Below, one piece after another: positions 1 through 6,814 of a stretch of DNA of 24,325 nucleotides. The first letter of the stretch is position 1. The number at the start of each line of letters is the position of its first letter. The notes beneath the pieces were generated by a model. That model worked only from the letters and a program-made list of their open reading frames with translations, ran no database searches and was not told the DNA's origin. The stretch covers positions 1 to 24,325 of the forward strand of contig DATCBU010000029.1 of the NCBI GenBank assembly GCA_036511675.1. Direction: 5' to 3'. Made by a program: the position numbers and the translations under genes. This DNA comes from Chersky-840 sp036511675 (GTDB lineage Bacteria; Actinomycetota; Acidimicrobiia; Acidimicrobiales; UBA8190).

Positions 1-1
1 C

Positions 2-199
2 ACCAAGCCGGGCACCACCACGACGACCAATGCGGCCACGACCACCACCACCCGAGCGCCGCGACCTCCTCGATCAACGACCACCACCACCCGGGCGCAC
101 CGACCTCCTCGATCAACGACCACCACCCAGCCCCCCGACACCACCACCCAGCCCCCCGTGACGACGACCCAGGCCCCGGTGACCACGACCACCAGCTGA
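2..199 (+). CDS. C-terminal tail of a Thr/Pro-rich (probably secreted) protein, partial
   Basis: The frame beginning at base 2 stays open to a TGA at 197-199 and gives 65 residues made almost entirely of Thr, Pro, Arg, Ala and Gln, with runs such as TTTTR, PPRSTTTT and TTTQPPVTTTQAPVTTTTS at the very end. The start lies outside the window. Such tails are common as extended, possibly glycosylated linkers or C-termini of exported actinobacterial proteins, but no domain is visible, so the function of the whole protein cannot be stated. Within the tail a 13-residue unit containing RPPRSTTTT occurs twice, matching a 39-base direct repeat. The reading frame is chosen because the other frames lack a comparable biased composition and this one ends cleanly before an intergenic stretch. 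Confidence 0.6.
   Translation, partial: TKPGTTTTTNAATTTTTRAPRPPRSTTTTTRAHRPPRSTTTTQPPDTTTQPPVTTTQAPVTTTTS
62..127 (+). repeat. 39-base-period direct repeat in the Thr-rich tail
   Basis: A 27-base identical block starts at 62 and again at 101 (begins cgacctcctcgatcaacgac). The period of 39 bases is 13 codons, so the repeat is in frame and expands the RPPRSTTTT unit. It looks like slippage or unequal recombination inside low-complexity coding DNA. Confidence 0.75.
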
Positions 200-294
200 C
201 TCCGGGCGGGCCCACCCCTGGCAACAACTGCAACGTGTTCCAGTCTGTCGCCAGCCCGGACATGTCTCGGACCGATGCGGAGCTGGAGAGCACG

Positions 295-1052
295 ATGCCT
301 CGTGCCGCGGCGGTCTATGACGGGATCGGCGGGTCTATGCCCGTCACCGCCGGCCCGACCCCCGTATCTCGGCCGAGATCGGGCGAGCGCTCGGTGCGGC
401 GTGCCGCGTGGTCGACGTCGGGGCGGGTACGGGCTCGTATGAGCCTGCCGACAGCGCGGTCGTCGCCGTCGCGAGCCGTCGGTCGTCATGGCGGCCCAAC
501 GCCCGGTGCTGCTCCGGTGGTGCTCCGGTGGTGCGAGCCGTGGCCGACGGCCTGCCGTTCGCCGATGACACCGTCCGAGGCCGCCTTGGCCCTGCTCACT
601 ATCCACCACGGGATCGATGTCGTCGGCGCCCTGGAGGAGATGGCGCGTGTGGCGCGGCGCGCGGCCGTGCTCAGCTTCGACCCGGTGGGCCACGACGAGT
701 GCTGGTTGTTCACCCAGTACGTGCCCGAGGCGACGGCGCTGGCGTGGTGTCGTGTGCTTCCCCTGACGCGGTGGCCGAGGTCATCGGGGCGCAGCTCGTC
801 GAACGCGTCATGATCCCGGGTGATTGTGTCGACGGGTTCAACTGGGCGTTCTGGCGACGACCCGAGGAATATCTCGAACCCGAGGTGCAGGCGTGCATGT
901 CGGGGCTGGCCATGTTGCCCGACGAGCTCGAGGCGCAGCGCATGGAGCGCCTCCGGGCCGACCTCGCCGATGGCACGTGGCCGGCGCGTCACGCCGGGCT
1001 CATGCACGACGACGTCATCGACGGACGCCTGCGGCTCGTCGTGCGGCACTGA
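295..1052 (+). pseudogene. Decayed class I SAM-dependent methyltransferase
   Basis: A methyltransferase can be read only by changing frame repeatedly. It begins at ATG 295 (MPRAAAVYDGIGG), switches to the frame giving VVDVGAGTGSYEP (motif I, SAM-binding Gly-rich loop, about 405-446), then to a third frame around 471-510, and returns after an 11-base tandem duplication (511-532) to read VVRAVADGLPFADDTV. An extra base near 576 gives ALALLTIHH...ALEEMARVARR...FTQYVPEATAL, and a missing base near 757 leads to SPDAVAEVIGAQLVERVM and the end at 1052. At least five frame-changing lesions are present, so a full-length enzyme is impossible. The product would have been about 250 residues. The next gene, the P450, starts 94 bases downstream and is intact. 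Sequencing error is an alternative, but no other gene in the window shows such damage. Confidence 0.75.
511..532 (+). repeat. 11-base tandem duplication inside the pseudogene
   Basis: The unit gctccggtggt occurs twice head-to-tail (511-521, 522-532). Eleven bases cannot preserve frame, so this is one of the inactivating lesions of the methyltransferase remnant. Confidence 0.85.
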
Positions 1053-1119
1053 CGGGGGCATCACGATCGCACCGGTGGCAGCCGTCCCGTTGTGGTCCAA
1101 TGTCGGGGCCCGCCTGGAC

Positions 1120-1131
1120 GGGACGCGTCCC
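1120..1131. promoter_or_regulatory. 12-bp perfect palindrome just upstream of the P450 RBS
   Basis: GGGACGCGTCCC is a perfect palindrome that ends directly against the P450 ribosome-binding site (gaagggag, 1132-1139). Its core ACGCGT is the same as in the palindrome at 12612-12623. It could be an operator for a dimeric regulator; in such GC-rich DNA it could also be chance. Confidence 0.3.
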
Positions 1132-1146
1132 GAAGGGAGCCGGTGA

Positions 1147-2385
1147 GTGGGCCTCGACGACATCGACTTGACCGACCTGGCCTTCTTCGCCTCGGGCTTC
1201 CCCGACGACGCCTTCACCCGGCTGCGGCGCGAAGCACCGGTGTGGTGGCACGAGCCCACCAGCCACACTCCCGACGGGAAGGGGTTCTGGGTCATCAGCC
1301 GCTATGCCGAGATCCAAGCCGTCGGGGCCGACGCCGAGACGTTCTCCTCGGCCCGGGCCCCAGACGCCCCCGGCGGCGGGACCTTGATCGAGGACCTGCC
1401 CTATGGATTCGCGGCCGGGGTCCTGCTCAACATGATGGACGATCCTCGTCACCACCGGATCCGCCGACTCATCACGCCATCGGTGGCGCCCCGGGCGCTG
1501 GCCCTGTTCGAGGGCGAGCTCCGGACGCGCACGGCGGCCATCCTCGACGCCGCCGCGGCGCGTGGCTCGTGCGACTTCCTCGTCGACGTGGCCGTGGAGC
1601 TCCCGCTGCAAGCCATCGCCATGCTCATGGGCGTCCCCGACGAGGACCGCCACGACCTGCTGGCGTGGACCACCGCCACGCTCACCTACGACGACCGCGA
1701 GCTCGGCACCCGCAGTACGGGATCCGAGCAGGCCGCCGCGGCGATGGCCGCCTACGGCTCCGCCTTCATCGAGCGGCGCCGGGTCGAGGGAGGCGACGAC
1801 ATCGTGGCCACGGTGGCGCGCGCCACCATCGACGACGACGAAAGCGGGCCGGGCCCGCTCTCGGACCTCGAGCTGCTCATGTTCTTCAACCTCCTCATCG
1901 CGGCGGGGAGCGAGACGACGCGCAACGCCATCGCCCTGGGGATAGCCGCGCTCATCGAGGATCCCCGGCAGTGGGAGCTCCTGCGCCATGACCCGTCGGT
2001 GTGGCCGGGCGCGGTGGAGGAGATCCTGCGGTGGTCGAGCCCGACCCTCTACAACCGCCGCACCGCCACGCGCCAGGTGGAGGTGGCGGGGGAGAAGATC
2101 CGCGCCGGCGACAAGGTCACGTTGTGGTGGGCCTCGGCCAACCGCGACGAGGAGGTCTTCGACGAGCCGTTCGCCTTCGACATCCGTCGGAGCCCCAACC
2201 CCCACCTGGCCTTCGGCCACCGCAGCCATTTCTGCCTGGGGGCGAACCTGGCCCGGCTCGAGATCCGCATCATGCTCGAGGAGCTCCAGGCGCGCTTCGA
2301 ACGCCTGTCGCTCGACGGGCCCATCCAGCGGTTCCGTACCAATAAGCACGCCGGGGTCAAGCACATGTTCGTGACGTTCCATTGA
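1147..2385 (+). CDS. Cytochrome P450 monooxygenase
   Basis: This 412-residue protein is a soluble bacterial class I cytochrome P450, a haem-thiolate monooxygenase that needs an external ferredoxin and reductase; neither is encoded nearby. Landmarks are H102xxxR106 in the C helix, the I-helix oxygen-activation motif AGSETT (253-258), the K-helix ExxR (E292-R295) and the haem loop FGHRSHFCLG (356-365) with C363 as axial thiolate. The haem loop is odd because the Gly normally at position 359 (FxxG) is Arg. The GTG start at 1147 is supported by gaagggag at 1132-1139. The SnoaL-like gene follows after 23 bases, so the two are probably cotranscribed. Context beside CoA-transferases and Ltp2-like aldolases suggests hydroxylation of a hydrophobic substrate (inference). 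The exact CYP family was not assigned. Confidence 0.95.
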   Translation: MGLDDIDLTDLAFFASGFPDDAFTRLRREAPVWWHEPTSHTPDGKGFWVISRYAEIQAVGADAETFSSARAPDAPGGGTLIEDLPYGFAAGVLLNMMDDPRHHRIRRLITPSVAPRALALFEGELRTRTAAILDAAAARGSCDFLVDVAVELPLQAIAMLMGVPDEDRHDLLAWTTATLTYDDRELGTRSTGSEQAAAAMAAYGSAFIERRRVEGGDDIVATVARATIDDDESGPGPLSDLELLMFFNLLIAAGSETTRNAIALGIAALIEDPRQWELLRHDPSVWPGAVEEILRWSSPTLYNRRTATRQVEVAGEKIRAGDKVTLWWASANRDEEVFDEPFAFDIRRSPNPHLAFGHRSHFCLGANLARLEIRIMLEELQARFERLSLDGPIQRFRTNKHAGVKHMFVTFH

Positions 2386-2408
2386 CCGACGTCCCAACGG
2401 GAGGCGAC

Positions 2409-2801
2409 ATGGTGACAGACGCGGGGGACTCCGGGACCACCGGTGCGGTGGTGCGGCGCTACCTGGAGCGGATGGTGGCCCACGACTGGGAGGCGATGGC
2501 GGCGTGCCTGGCCGAGAACGTGGTGCGCGTGGGCCCCTTCGGCGACACCTACACGCCCCGGGATCCCTACGTGGCCTTCCTGTCCGAGCTCATGCCGGCG
2601 TTGCCCGGCTACTCCATGCGCATCGACCGCGTGCTCAGTACCGGCCGGACGGTCCTCGTCGAGCTCACCGAGGTCGTCGACATCGGCGGGGCACCGCTCG
2701 AGACGCCCGAGGCGCTGGTCTTCGACCTCGACCACGACGACCGCATCGCCCACATCGCCATCTACATCCAGCGCCGGGGCGAGGCCCCCGCCCTGTCGTG
2801 A
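2409..2801 (+). CDS. SnoaL/NTF2-like fold protein
   Basis: The 130-residue product has the pattern of the SnoaL-like/NTF2-like superfamily, small alpha+beta cone-shaped proteins that include limonene epoxide hydrolase and ketosteroid isomerase. The N-terminal helix pair (VVRRYLERMVAHDWEAMAAC) leads to strands with VRVGPFGDTYTPRDPYVAFL, and the C-terminal strands read ALVFDLDHDDRIAHIAIYIQ. The ATG at 2409 is preferred because ggggagg-like bases (2399-2404) precede it; a TTG overlapping the P450 stop (2382) is also in frame but has no ribosome-binding site. It follows the P450 closely and may act on, or bind, the P450 product. Members of this fold differ widely in function, so the catalytic role is unknown. 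Confidence 0.8.
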   Translation: MVTDAGDSGTTGAVVRRYLERMVAHDWEAMAACLAENVVRVGPFGDTYTPRDPYVAFLSELMPALPGYSMRIDRVLSTGRTVLVELTEVVDIGGAPLETPEALVFDLDHDDRIAHIAIYIQRRGEAPALS

Positions 2802-2841
2802 CGCCGATGGCGATTCCCGGAGGCGATTCCCGATAGCCGGT

Positions 2842-3909
2842 TTACTGGTCGGCGACCTGGACGGTCTTGCCGTCGAGCCACTGCCGCAGCACCAGGTAGC
2901 GACCCTTCAGCGCCCCGTGGTCGTAGTGCCCGAATCCCATGGTGGTGCCCTCCATGCCACTGGAGGCCGGCAGCTGCTTCACGCGTTCGAGCCCATCTTT
3001 GATCCCGTCCCGGGTGAGGTGGGCGGCACGGGCCACGGACTCGGCCACCAGGCGGCCCATGTCGTAGGCGGCGACGCCGATCGGACCGGCCGAACTGCGG
3101 GGCGACCGTTGGCGCAGCGCGGCCCGGGTGCGGTTGTCGTCGGACACGCTGTCGACGTAGACCCATCGGTCCCATCCCGCCCGCCAGTCGCGCCGGCCGT
3201 AGCCGAACATGAGCGCCGAATTGGCCACCACCGGCACATCCCAGCGCTCGGACTCCACCGCCAGGGCCACGGCGCGCGCCGCAACGCCCAGTCCGAGGTA
3301 CACGAGCCCTTCGGGAGACCCCGATCGCAGGCGCGCCACCACGGGCGAGACGTCGTCGGCGAGCGGTGAGACCGCGGCGATCCCCGTGATGTCGATGCCC
3401 AGGGCGCCACACGCCTCGGAGAAGAACTCGGCATAGCGCCGGCCCACGGGGGAGTGGTCGTGCGCCACCGCCACGCTGGCGCGGCCCTGGCGCGCCACGT
3501 AACGCGCCAGGACGGCGGGCTCTTCTTCGAGCGAGCCGACCTGGTAGTGGAACATGTATTCACCCCGGGTCCGCTCCCCGCCGGTGTAGTTGATGCACGG
3601 CACCCCCGCCGCGTCCGCCAGCGGCCCCACGATGAGCCCGTTGTCGCTGATCGTGGGGCCGAGGATGATGATGGCCCCGGCGTCGACGAGCTCGGCGAAC
3701 GCCTTCTCGATATGGAAGGCGGATCCCGCCGGGAGTCCCTGCGCGTGGCGGGGCAGCAATTCGAAGGCGCGGTCGAGGCGCCCGGTGGCGGCGACCTCGT
3801 CGATGCCGACGCGCAGGGCGTCTTCGAACAGCGCCCCGTTGTCGGCTTGGGGGAAGTCATAGAGGACGCCCACCAGGATCGGTGCCGTCGTGCTCGGCGA
3901 GTTGGACAT
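2842..3909 (-). CDS. ABC-type solute-binding-like protein (Peripla_BP_6 fold) without signal peptide
   Basis: The 355-residue protein resembles the leucine/amide-binding branch of periplasmic binding proteins. The N-lobe starts directly with ILVGVLYDFPQADNGALFED, followed by AGAIIILGPTISDNG and PCINYTGGERT; the C-lobe carries VAVAHDHSPVGRRYAEFF and a last segment GVAAYDMGRLVAESVARAAH. The ATG at 3909 has a strong ribosome-binding site (gaagggggcc on the minus strand), so the start is firm, and the protein has neither a Sec/lipobox signal peptide nor a membrane segment. It is therefore predicted to be cytoplasmic, like the ligand sensor AmiC, which shares the fold and also lacks a signal. No permease or ATPase gene is present. 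It lies 20 bases after the thiolase-like gene and is the last gene of the leftward series. A ligand-sensing or CoA-pathway accessory role is inference. Confidence 0.85.
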   Translation of the reverse strand: MSNSPSTTAPILVGVLYDFPQADNGALFEDALRVGIDEVAATGRLDRAFELLPRHAQGLPAGSAFHIEKAFAELVDAGAIIILGPTISDNGLIVGPLADAAGVPCINYTGGERTRGEYMFHYQVGSLEEEPAVLARYVARQGRASVAVAHDHSPVGRRYAEFFSEACGALGIDITGIAAVSPLADDVSPVVARLRSGSPEGLVYLGLGVAARAVALAVESERWDVPVVANSALMFGYGRRDWRAGWDRWVYVDSVSDDNRTRAALRQRSPRSSAGPIGVAAYDMGRLVAESVARAAHLTRDGIKDGLERVKQLPASSGMEGTTMGFGHYDHGALKGRYLVLRQWLDGKTVQVADQ

Positions 3910-3929
3910 GGGCCCCCTTCGTACGACCG

Positions 3930-5081
3930 TCAGCGGGTGAGGACGACGACGCTGGCATTGGCGCCACGCCCCACGGTGTGGGCGAGCGCCACGCGTGCCC
4001 CCTCGACCTGATTGTGCCCGGCATCGCCCCGAAGCTGGTGGACGAGCGTGACCACTTGGCCGAGGGCGGAGGCCCCCAGCGGCTCTCCCTTGGACAACAG
4101 CCCGCCGCTCGGGTTCACCGGGATGCGCCCCCCCAGGGCGGTGGCGCCGTGGTCGAACAGGGCGGCCGCTCCACCGGGTGCGCACAGGCCCAGCTCTTCG
4201 TAGGTCAGGAGCTCACGGGCGGCATCGGTGTCCTGGCACTCCACCACGTCGAGGTCCTCGGGGCCGATGCCGGCCTCCGCGTAGGCGGCGGTGGCGGCCA
4301 GGGTGCTCGGGGCGGGGACCGCTTCGTCGACGAGCCCCGACATCGGGGTCGACTCGTTGAGCACCGATCCGGGCAGGTGCGACCGCAGGACGGCGGCGTC
4401 GAGGTGCACCGGGCCCCCGGGGTGGCGGGCGGATGCGTCGGTTCCGGCGCGCCGCAGGACCACCGCCGCCGCGCCTTCGTTGGGACTGCACAACATCCAC
4501 AGGTGCAGCGGCTCGCACACCAGGCGCGAGCCCAGGACCGCAGCGGCGTCGACCTCGGACCGGAACATGGCGTCAGGATTGTGCACACCGTGGCGGCGGT
4601 TCTTCACGACCACGCCCGCCAGGTGGTCCTTGGTGACCCCGGAGTCCTGCATGAGTCGTTGGGCGCGCAGCGCGAAGTAGGCGGGGGTGGCCGCCAGTCC
4701 CGACTCCTCCTGCCACGGCTCGAAGAACGACGACCGGATCATCCCCTTGGGCATCTTCTCCACGCCGAAGACCAGGACCGTGTCATAGGCGCCGGCCCGG
4801 ATGGCCCCGGCCCCGAGCATGAGGGCGGCGCCGCCGCTGGCACATCCCGCCTCGACGTCGACGATGGGCATCCCCGTCATGCCCAGTCGTGACAGCACCT
4901 TGTGCCCCGACGCCACTCCGCCGTAGGCGGTGGCGCAGAAGGCGGCCTGGAACCCGCCCCGGTCCAGCCCGGCCTCGGTCAGCGCGGCGCGCACGGCGTG
5001 CACCCCCATGTCGGTGATGGTGCGGTCCTCGAACCGGCCGAAGGGGTGGATCCCGACCCCGGCGATGTCGACGCCGCTCAT
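3930..5081 (-). CDS. Thiolase-fold protein 1 (SCP-x/lipid-transfer-type), Cys retained
   Basis: The 383-residue protein belongs to the SCP-x-type branch of the thiolase superfamily, which acts on acyl-CoA substrates in the cytoplasm. The nucleophile region EAGCASGG gives C80 at the expected place. The position of the first oxyanion-hole His (HDCF in SCP-x thiolases) reads ECQDTD (about 281-286), so His is replaced by Gln. The second His motif (GHPxGA) reads KGEPLGAS (331-338), so that His is Glu. The C-terminus reads AHTVGRGANAS, without the second active-site Cys of classical thiolases. The gene overlaps the upstream DUF35 gene by 4 bases (ATGA, 5078-5081), pointing to a stoichiometric complex. 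Chemistry may be acyl transfer, Claisen or retro-Claisen; the substrate is unknown. Confidence 0.9.
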   Translation of the reverse strand: MSGVDIAGVGIHPFGRFEDRTITDMGVHAVRAALTEAGLDRGGFQAAFCATAYGGVASGHKVLSRLGMTGMPIVDVEAGCASGGAALMLGAGAIRAGAYDTVLVFGVEKMPKGMIRSSFFEPWQEESGLAATPAYFALRAQRLMQDSGVTKDHLAGVVVKNRRHGVHNPDAMFRSEVDAAAVLGSRLVCEPLHLWMLCSPNEGAAAVVLRRAGTDASARHPGGPVHLDAAVLRSHLPGSVLNESTPMSGLVDEAVPAPSTLAATAAYAEAGIGPEDLDVVECQDTDAARELLTYEELGLCAPGGAAALFDHGATALGGRIPVNPSGGLLSKGEPLGASALGQVVTLVHQLRGDAGHNQVEGARVALAHTVGRGANASVVVLTR

Positions 5082-5524
5082 GACCCGACCGACCCCCCCA
5101 CCGGCCCGCCGTGTTCGGCTTGCGGCGCGAAGGCGTAGGTGACGACCCGGTGCCCGTCGTCGTCGACGCCCACGGGCACCACCACCAACGCCATGGGCTG
5201 GCCCGCCGACAACAGTGACGGGTCGGCCTCGGTCAGGCGGCTCACCACCCGGAGCCCCTCGGGCAGCTCCACCACACCGAACCCGTAGGGGACGTCACCG
5301 CCGTAGCCCGGCGGCGCCGTGGTGACGGTGGTCCAGCTCCACAGCGTTCCCGTATCCGACAGCTCCACCGGTGTGGTCCCGTCGGCGGCGCAGTAGGGAC
5401 ACGTGTCGTGGCGGGGAAAGTGATGGCACCCGCACGACGTGCAGCGACTGCCGAGCAGTCGCGGGGGGTCCGAGTCGGTGAAGAGGCCCTCTCGCACAGC
5501 GACGGCGACGCCGGTCCCGTCCAT
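5078..5524 (-). CDS. DUF35 Zn-ribbon/OB-fold partner of thiolase-fold protein 1
   Basis: The 148-residue protein has the DUF35 layout: an N-terminal helix, a rubredoxin-like zinc ribbon with C28xxC31 and C42xxC45 (CTSCG...CPYC), then an OB-fold with GTLWSWTTVTTAPPGYGG and PYGFGVVELPEGLRVVSRL. DUF35 proteins are known to sit beside thiolase-fold enzymes and help form the CoA-binding site, as in the archaeal thiolase/HMG-CoA synthase complex and in Ltp2-ChsH2. Here the DUF35 gene comes before its thiolase-like partner, the reverse of the other two pairs in this window, and shares a 4-base overlap with it. The Gly/Ser-rich C-terminus (GGPVGGSVGS) is probably disordered. The upstream ferritin-like gene ends 39 bases before the start. 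Confidence 0.9.
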   Translation of the reverse strand: MDGTGVAVAVREGLFTDSDPPRLLGSRCTSCGCHHFPRHDTCPYCAADGTTPVELSDTGTLWSWTTVTTAPPGYGGDVPYGFGVVELPEGLRVVSRLTEADPSLLSAGQPMALVVVPVGVDDDGHRVVTYAFAPQAEHGGPVGGSVGS

Positions 5525-5563
5525 GTCGGACGCCGTCTTCTGAGAGCCGCGGAGATGTGGTGC

Positions 5564-6166
5564 TCAGGACGCCTTGGTCGGCATGGTCTGGGCGCACACG
5601 ATCTGGCGCAGCTCCTCGACCGCACGGCACAAGGCGTCCACCTTGTCGTTGAGTGCCGCCAGCTCGCTCGACGCCGGCATCGAAGAGGATGTCGTGGCCG
5701 AGGTGGCGGGAGCAGCGTCGCCCTGGCGCGCCTTGAGCTGTTCGTAGCAACAGCGCAGCAGGCGGGCCGTGTCGAACTCCTCGGCCACGTAGCGCCCGAG
5801 CAGCTCGCCGGTCTGGATGTCGATGGTGTGGTCCTGGAAGATGGTGTCGAAGGCACCCAGGACCTCGTCGAGGCGGTCCTGACCGAAGTACTCCATCTTC
5901 TCGAGATCGCTGCGGTCGGATCCCGCCACCTCCAGCCGGTCGGCGAGGTTGAGGTCGTCGCGGTCGCGCAGCTCGTAGCCCAGCTCGTTCACCCGCTTGG
6001 CGAAGCTCATGCCGTGCTCACCCTCGCGCCAGGCCACGGTGCGCAGGACGGCCTTCACGTCGGGGTCGGGCGTCGTGTCGATCCACACCTGGAGGTACTG
6101 GTGCGCTCGGGCCTCGTTCACCGCGATGACGTTCAGCAGTCCGAGGTAGCTGGGCTTGTCCGACAT
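5564..6166 (-). CDS. Ferritin-like helical protein with C-terminal coiled coil
   Basis: The 200-residue product is almost all helical. The first helix pair holds E18 (VNEARAHQY) and E48xxH51 (WREGEHG), the Glu and ExxH spacing typical of one half of a ferritin-like di-metal site. The second half (residues 95-140, GRYVAEEFDTARLL) has acidic residues but no clear ExxH, so a complete di-iron centre is uncertain. A low-complexity linker (150-167, rich in Ala, Thr and Ser) leads to a predicted short coiled coil (SELAALNDKVDALCRAVEEL), which suggests oligomerisation or docking. The ATG at 6166 is backed by gggagagggg on the minus strand. It sits just upstream of the DUF35/thiolase pair. An oxidative or structural role in the complex is possible; I cannot name a reaction. 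Confidence 0.7.
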   Translation of the reverse strand: MSDKPSYLGLLNVIAVNEARAHQYLQVWIDTTPDPDVKAVLRTVAWREGEHGMSFAKRVNELGYELRDRDDLNLADRLEVAGSDRSDLEKMEYFGQDRLDEVLGAFDTIFQDHTIDIQTGELLGRYVAEEFDTARLLRCCYEQLKARQGDAAPATSATTSSSMPASSELAALNDKVDALCRAVEELRQIVCAQTMPTKAS

Positions 6167-6353
6167 CGTGACCCCTCTCCCGGGTGGCGATGCGCGCACC
6201 CCGCGTGGCCTTCTCTCGCCGGAGGGCCATGTGGAACGATCCCATGCGCAGCCGCGGCGAGCAAGCCACGGTCCCTGGAGGGGACGCCCCGGAGGCACAA
6301 AGCGATGCCCCGGTCCTACCAGGACGCTCCGACGCGCTCCGGCGGCGCCTCGT

Positions 6354-6689
6354 TCAGAGTGCCAGCACAGGCACAACCACACGCCCGCTGGGCATGTCCC
6401 CGGGGACGAAGCACAAGACGTCGTACTCCGAGCTCCTCATGCCGAGATCGATGCTCTTGGCGATCTGGTCGCGGGCTTTTTCGAAGGCGCCTCGGGTGTC
6501 TTCGAGGCCCTCGCCGTCCCACAGGGACATGACGATGATCTCATGGCGAATGCTGTCGTGGTCGAGGCACACGAAGCCGCGGAAGTCGGGGCGCCGGGAC
6601 ATCTTCTCCCCCAGGGCGCCCACGGCCTCGATCAGTCGGGGCAGATGGTGGCTCTCCACGTGGAATGTGAGCATGCGCGCCTTGATCAC
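6354..6689 (-). CDS. Small dimeric alpha/beta-barrel (ABM-like) protein
   Basis: The 111-residue protein has the strand-helix-strand pattern of the dimeric alpha/beta-barrel superfamily (antibiotic biosynthesis monooxygenase-like): ARMLTFHVES, a helix PRLIEAVGALGEKMS, FRGFVCLDHDS, then HEIIVMSLWDGEGLEDTRGA and a final segment VLCFVPGDMP. Family members include cofactor-free oxygenases, haem-degrading enzymes and isomerase-like proteins, so function is not assignable. The GTG start at 6689 keeps the first strand whole; an ATG at 6674 preceded by aagg is an alternative. About 190 bases separate it from the ferritin-like gene downstream and a hairpin-rich gap from the DUF35 gene upstream, so it may start its own transcript. 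Confidence 0.7.
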   Translation of the reverse strand: MIKARMLTFHVESHHLPRLIEAVGALGEKMSRRPDFRGFVCLDHDSIRHEIIVMSLWDGEGLEDTRGAFEKARDQIAKSIDLGMRSSEYDVLCFVPGDMPSGRVVVPVLAL

Positions 6690-6722
6690 CCCTCACACAT
6701 CGTCATTCGGGCGTGGCGAGAA

Positions 6723-6740
6723 AAGAGTCCTTGGACTCTT
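6723..6740 (-). terminator. Palindromic stem with T-run, terminator-like on the minus strand
   Basis: AAGAGTCC (6723-6730) and GGACTCTT (6733-6740) form a perfect 8-bp stem with a 2-base spacer. On the minus strand the stem is followed by a short T run (6721-6724), about 75 bases after the DUF35 stop at 6815. The stem is short and only moderately GC-rich, so termination may be partial. A second hairpin, AGAGCC-GCT-GGCTCT (6776-6790), lies between it and the stop. Confidence 0.45.
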
Positions 6741-6784
6741 AAGGGCTGCTGACTCTTAAGGGCTGCTGACTCTTCAGAGCCGCT
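6734..6784. repeat. 17-base tandem repeat downstream of the DUF35 gene
   Basis: The unit gactcttaagggctgct is present twice exactly (6734-6750, 6751-6767) and once in degenerate form (6768-6784). The first copy overlaps the right arm of the terminator-like stem, so the palindrome arm has been copied with it. The repeats occupy most of the 125-base gap between two minus-strand genes. Confidence 0.9.
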
Positions 6785-6814
6785 GGCTCTAGGACCGGTT
6801 GCCTCTCAGGGCGC

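Noticed and set aside
200..294. Additional coding sequence before the methyltransferase remnant
   Set aside because: The frame is open from 235, but there is no ribosome-binding site and no similarity; the recognisable methyltransferase begins near ATG 295.
1015..2397. Long minus-strand open frame (460 codons) opposite the P450
   Set aside because: The plus strand has an intact P450 with all motifs; the antisense product is Arg/Gly/Val/His-rich with no domain, as expected for shadow frames in GC-rich DNA.
2802..2841. Terminator between the convergent SnoaL-like and solute-binding-like genes
   Set aside because: There is a short direct repeat (ggcgattccc twice) but no stable inverted repeat and no T run.
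3907..4185. N-terminal extension of the solute-binding-like protein that could hold a signal peptide
   Set aside because: The upstream residues are Arg/Pro/Gly-rich, overlap the thiolase-like gene in another frame and lack a hydrophobic stretch; ATG 3909 has a strong ribosome-binding site.
6734..6784. Possible CRISPR array
   Set aside because: Units are 17 bases, contiguous and without spacers; this is a plain tandem repeat, as are the arrays at 13993-14037 and 19640-19710.
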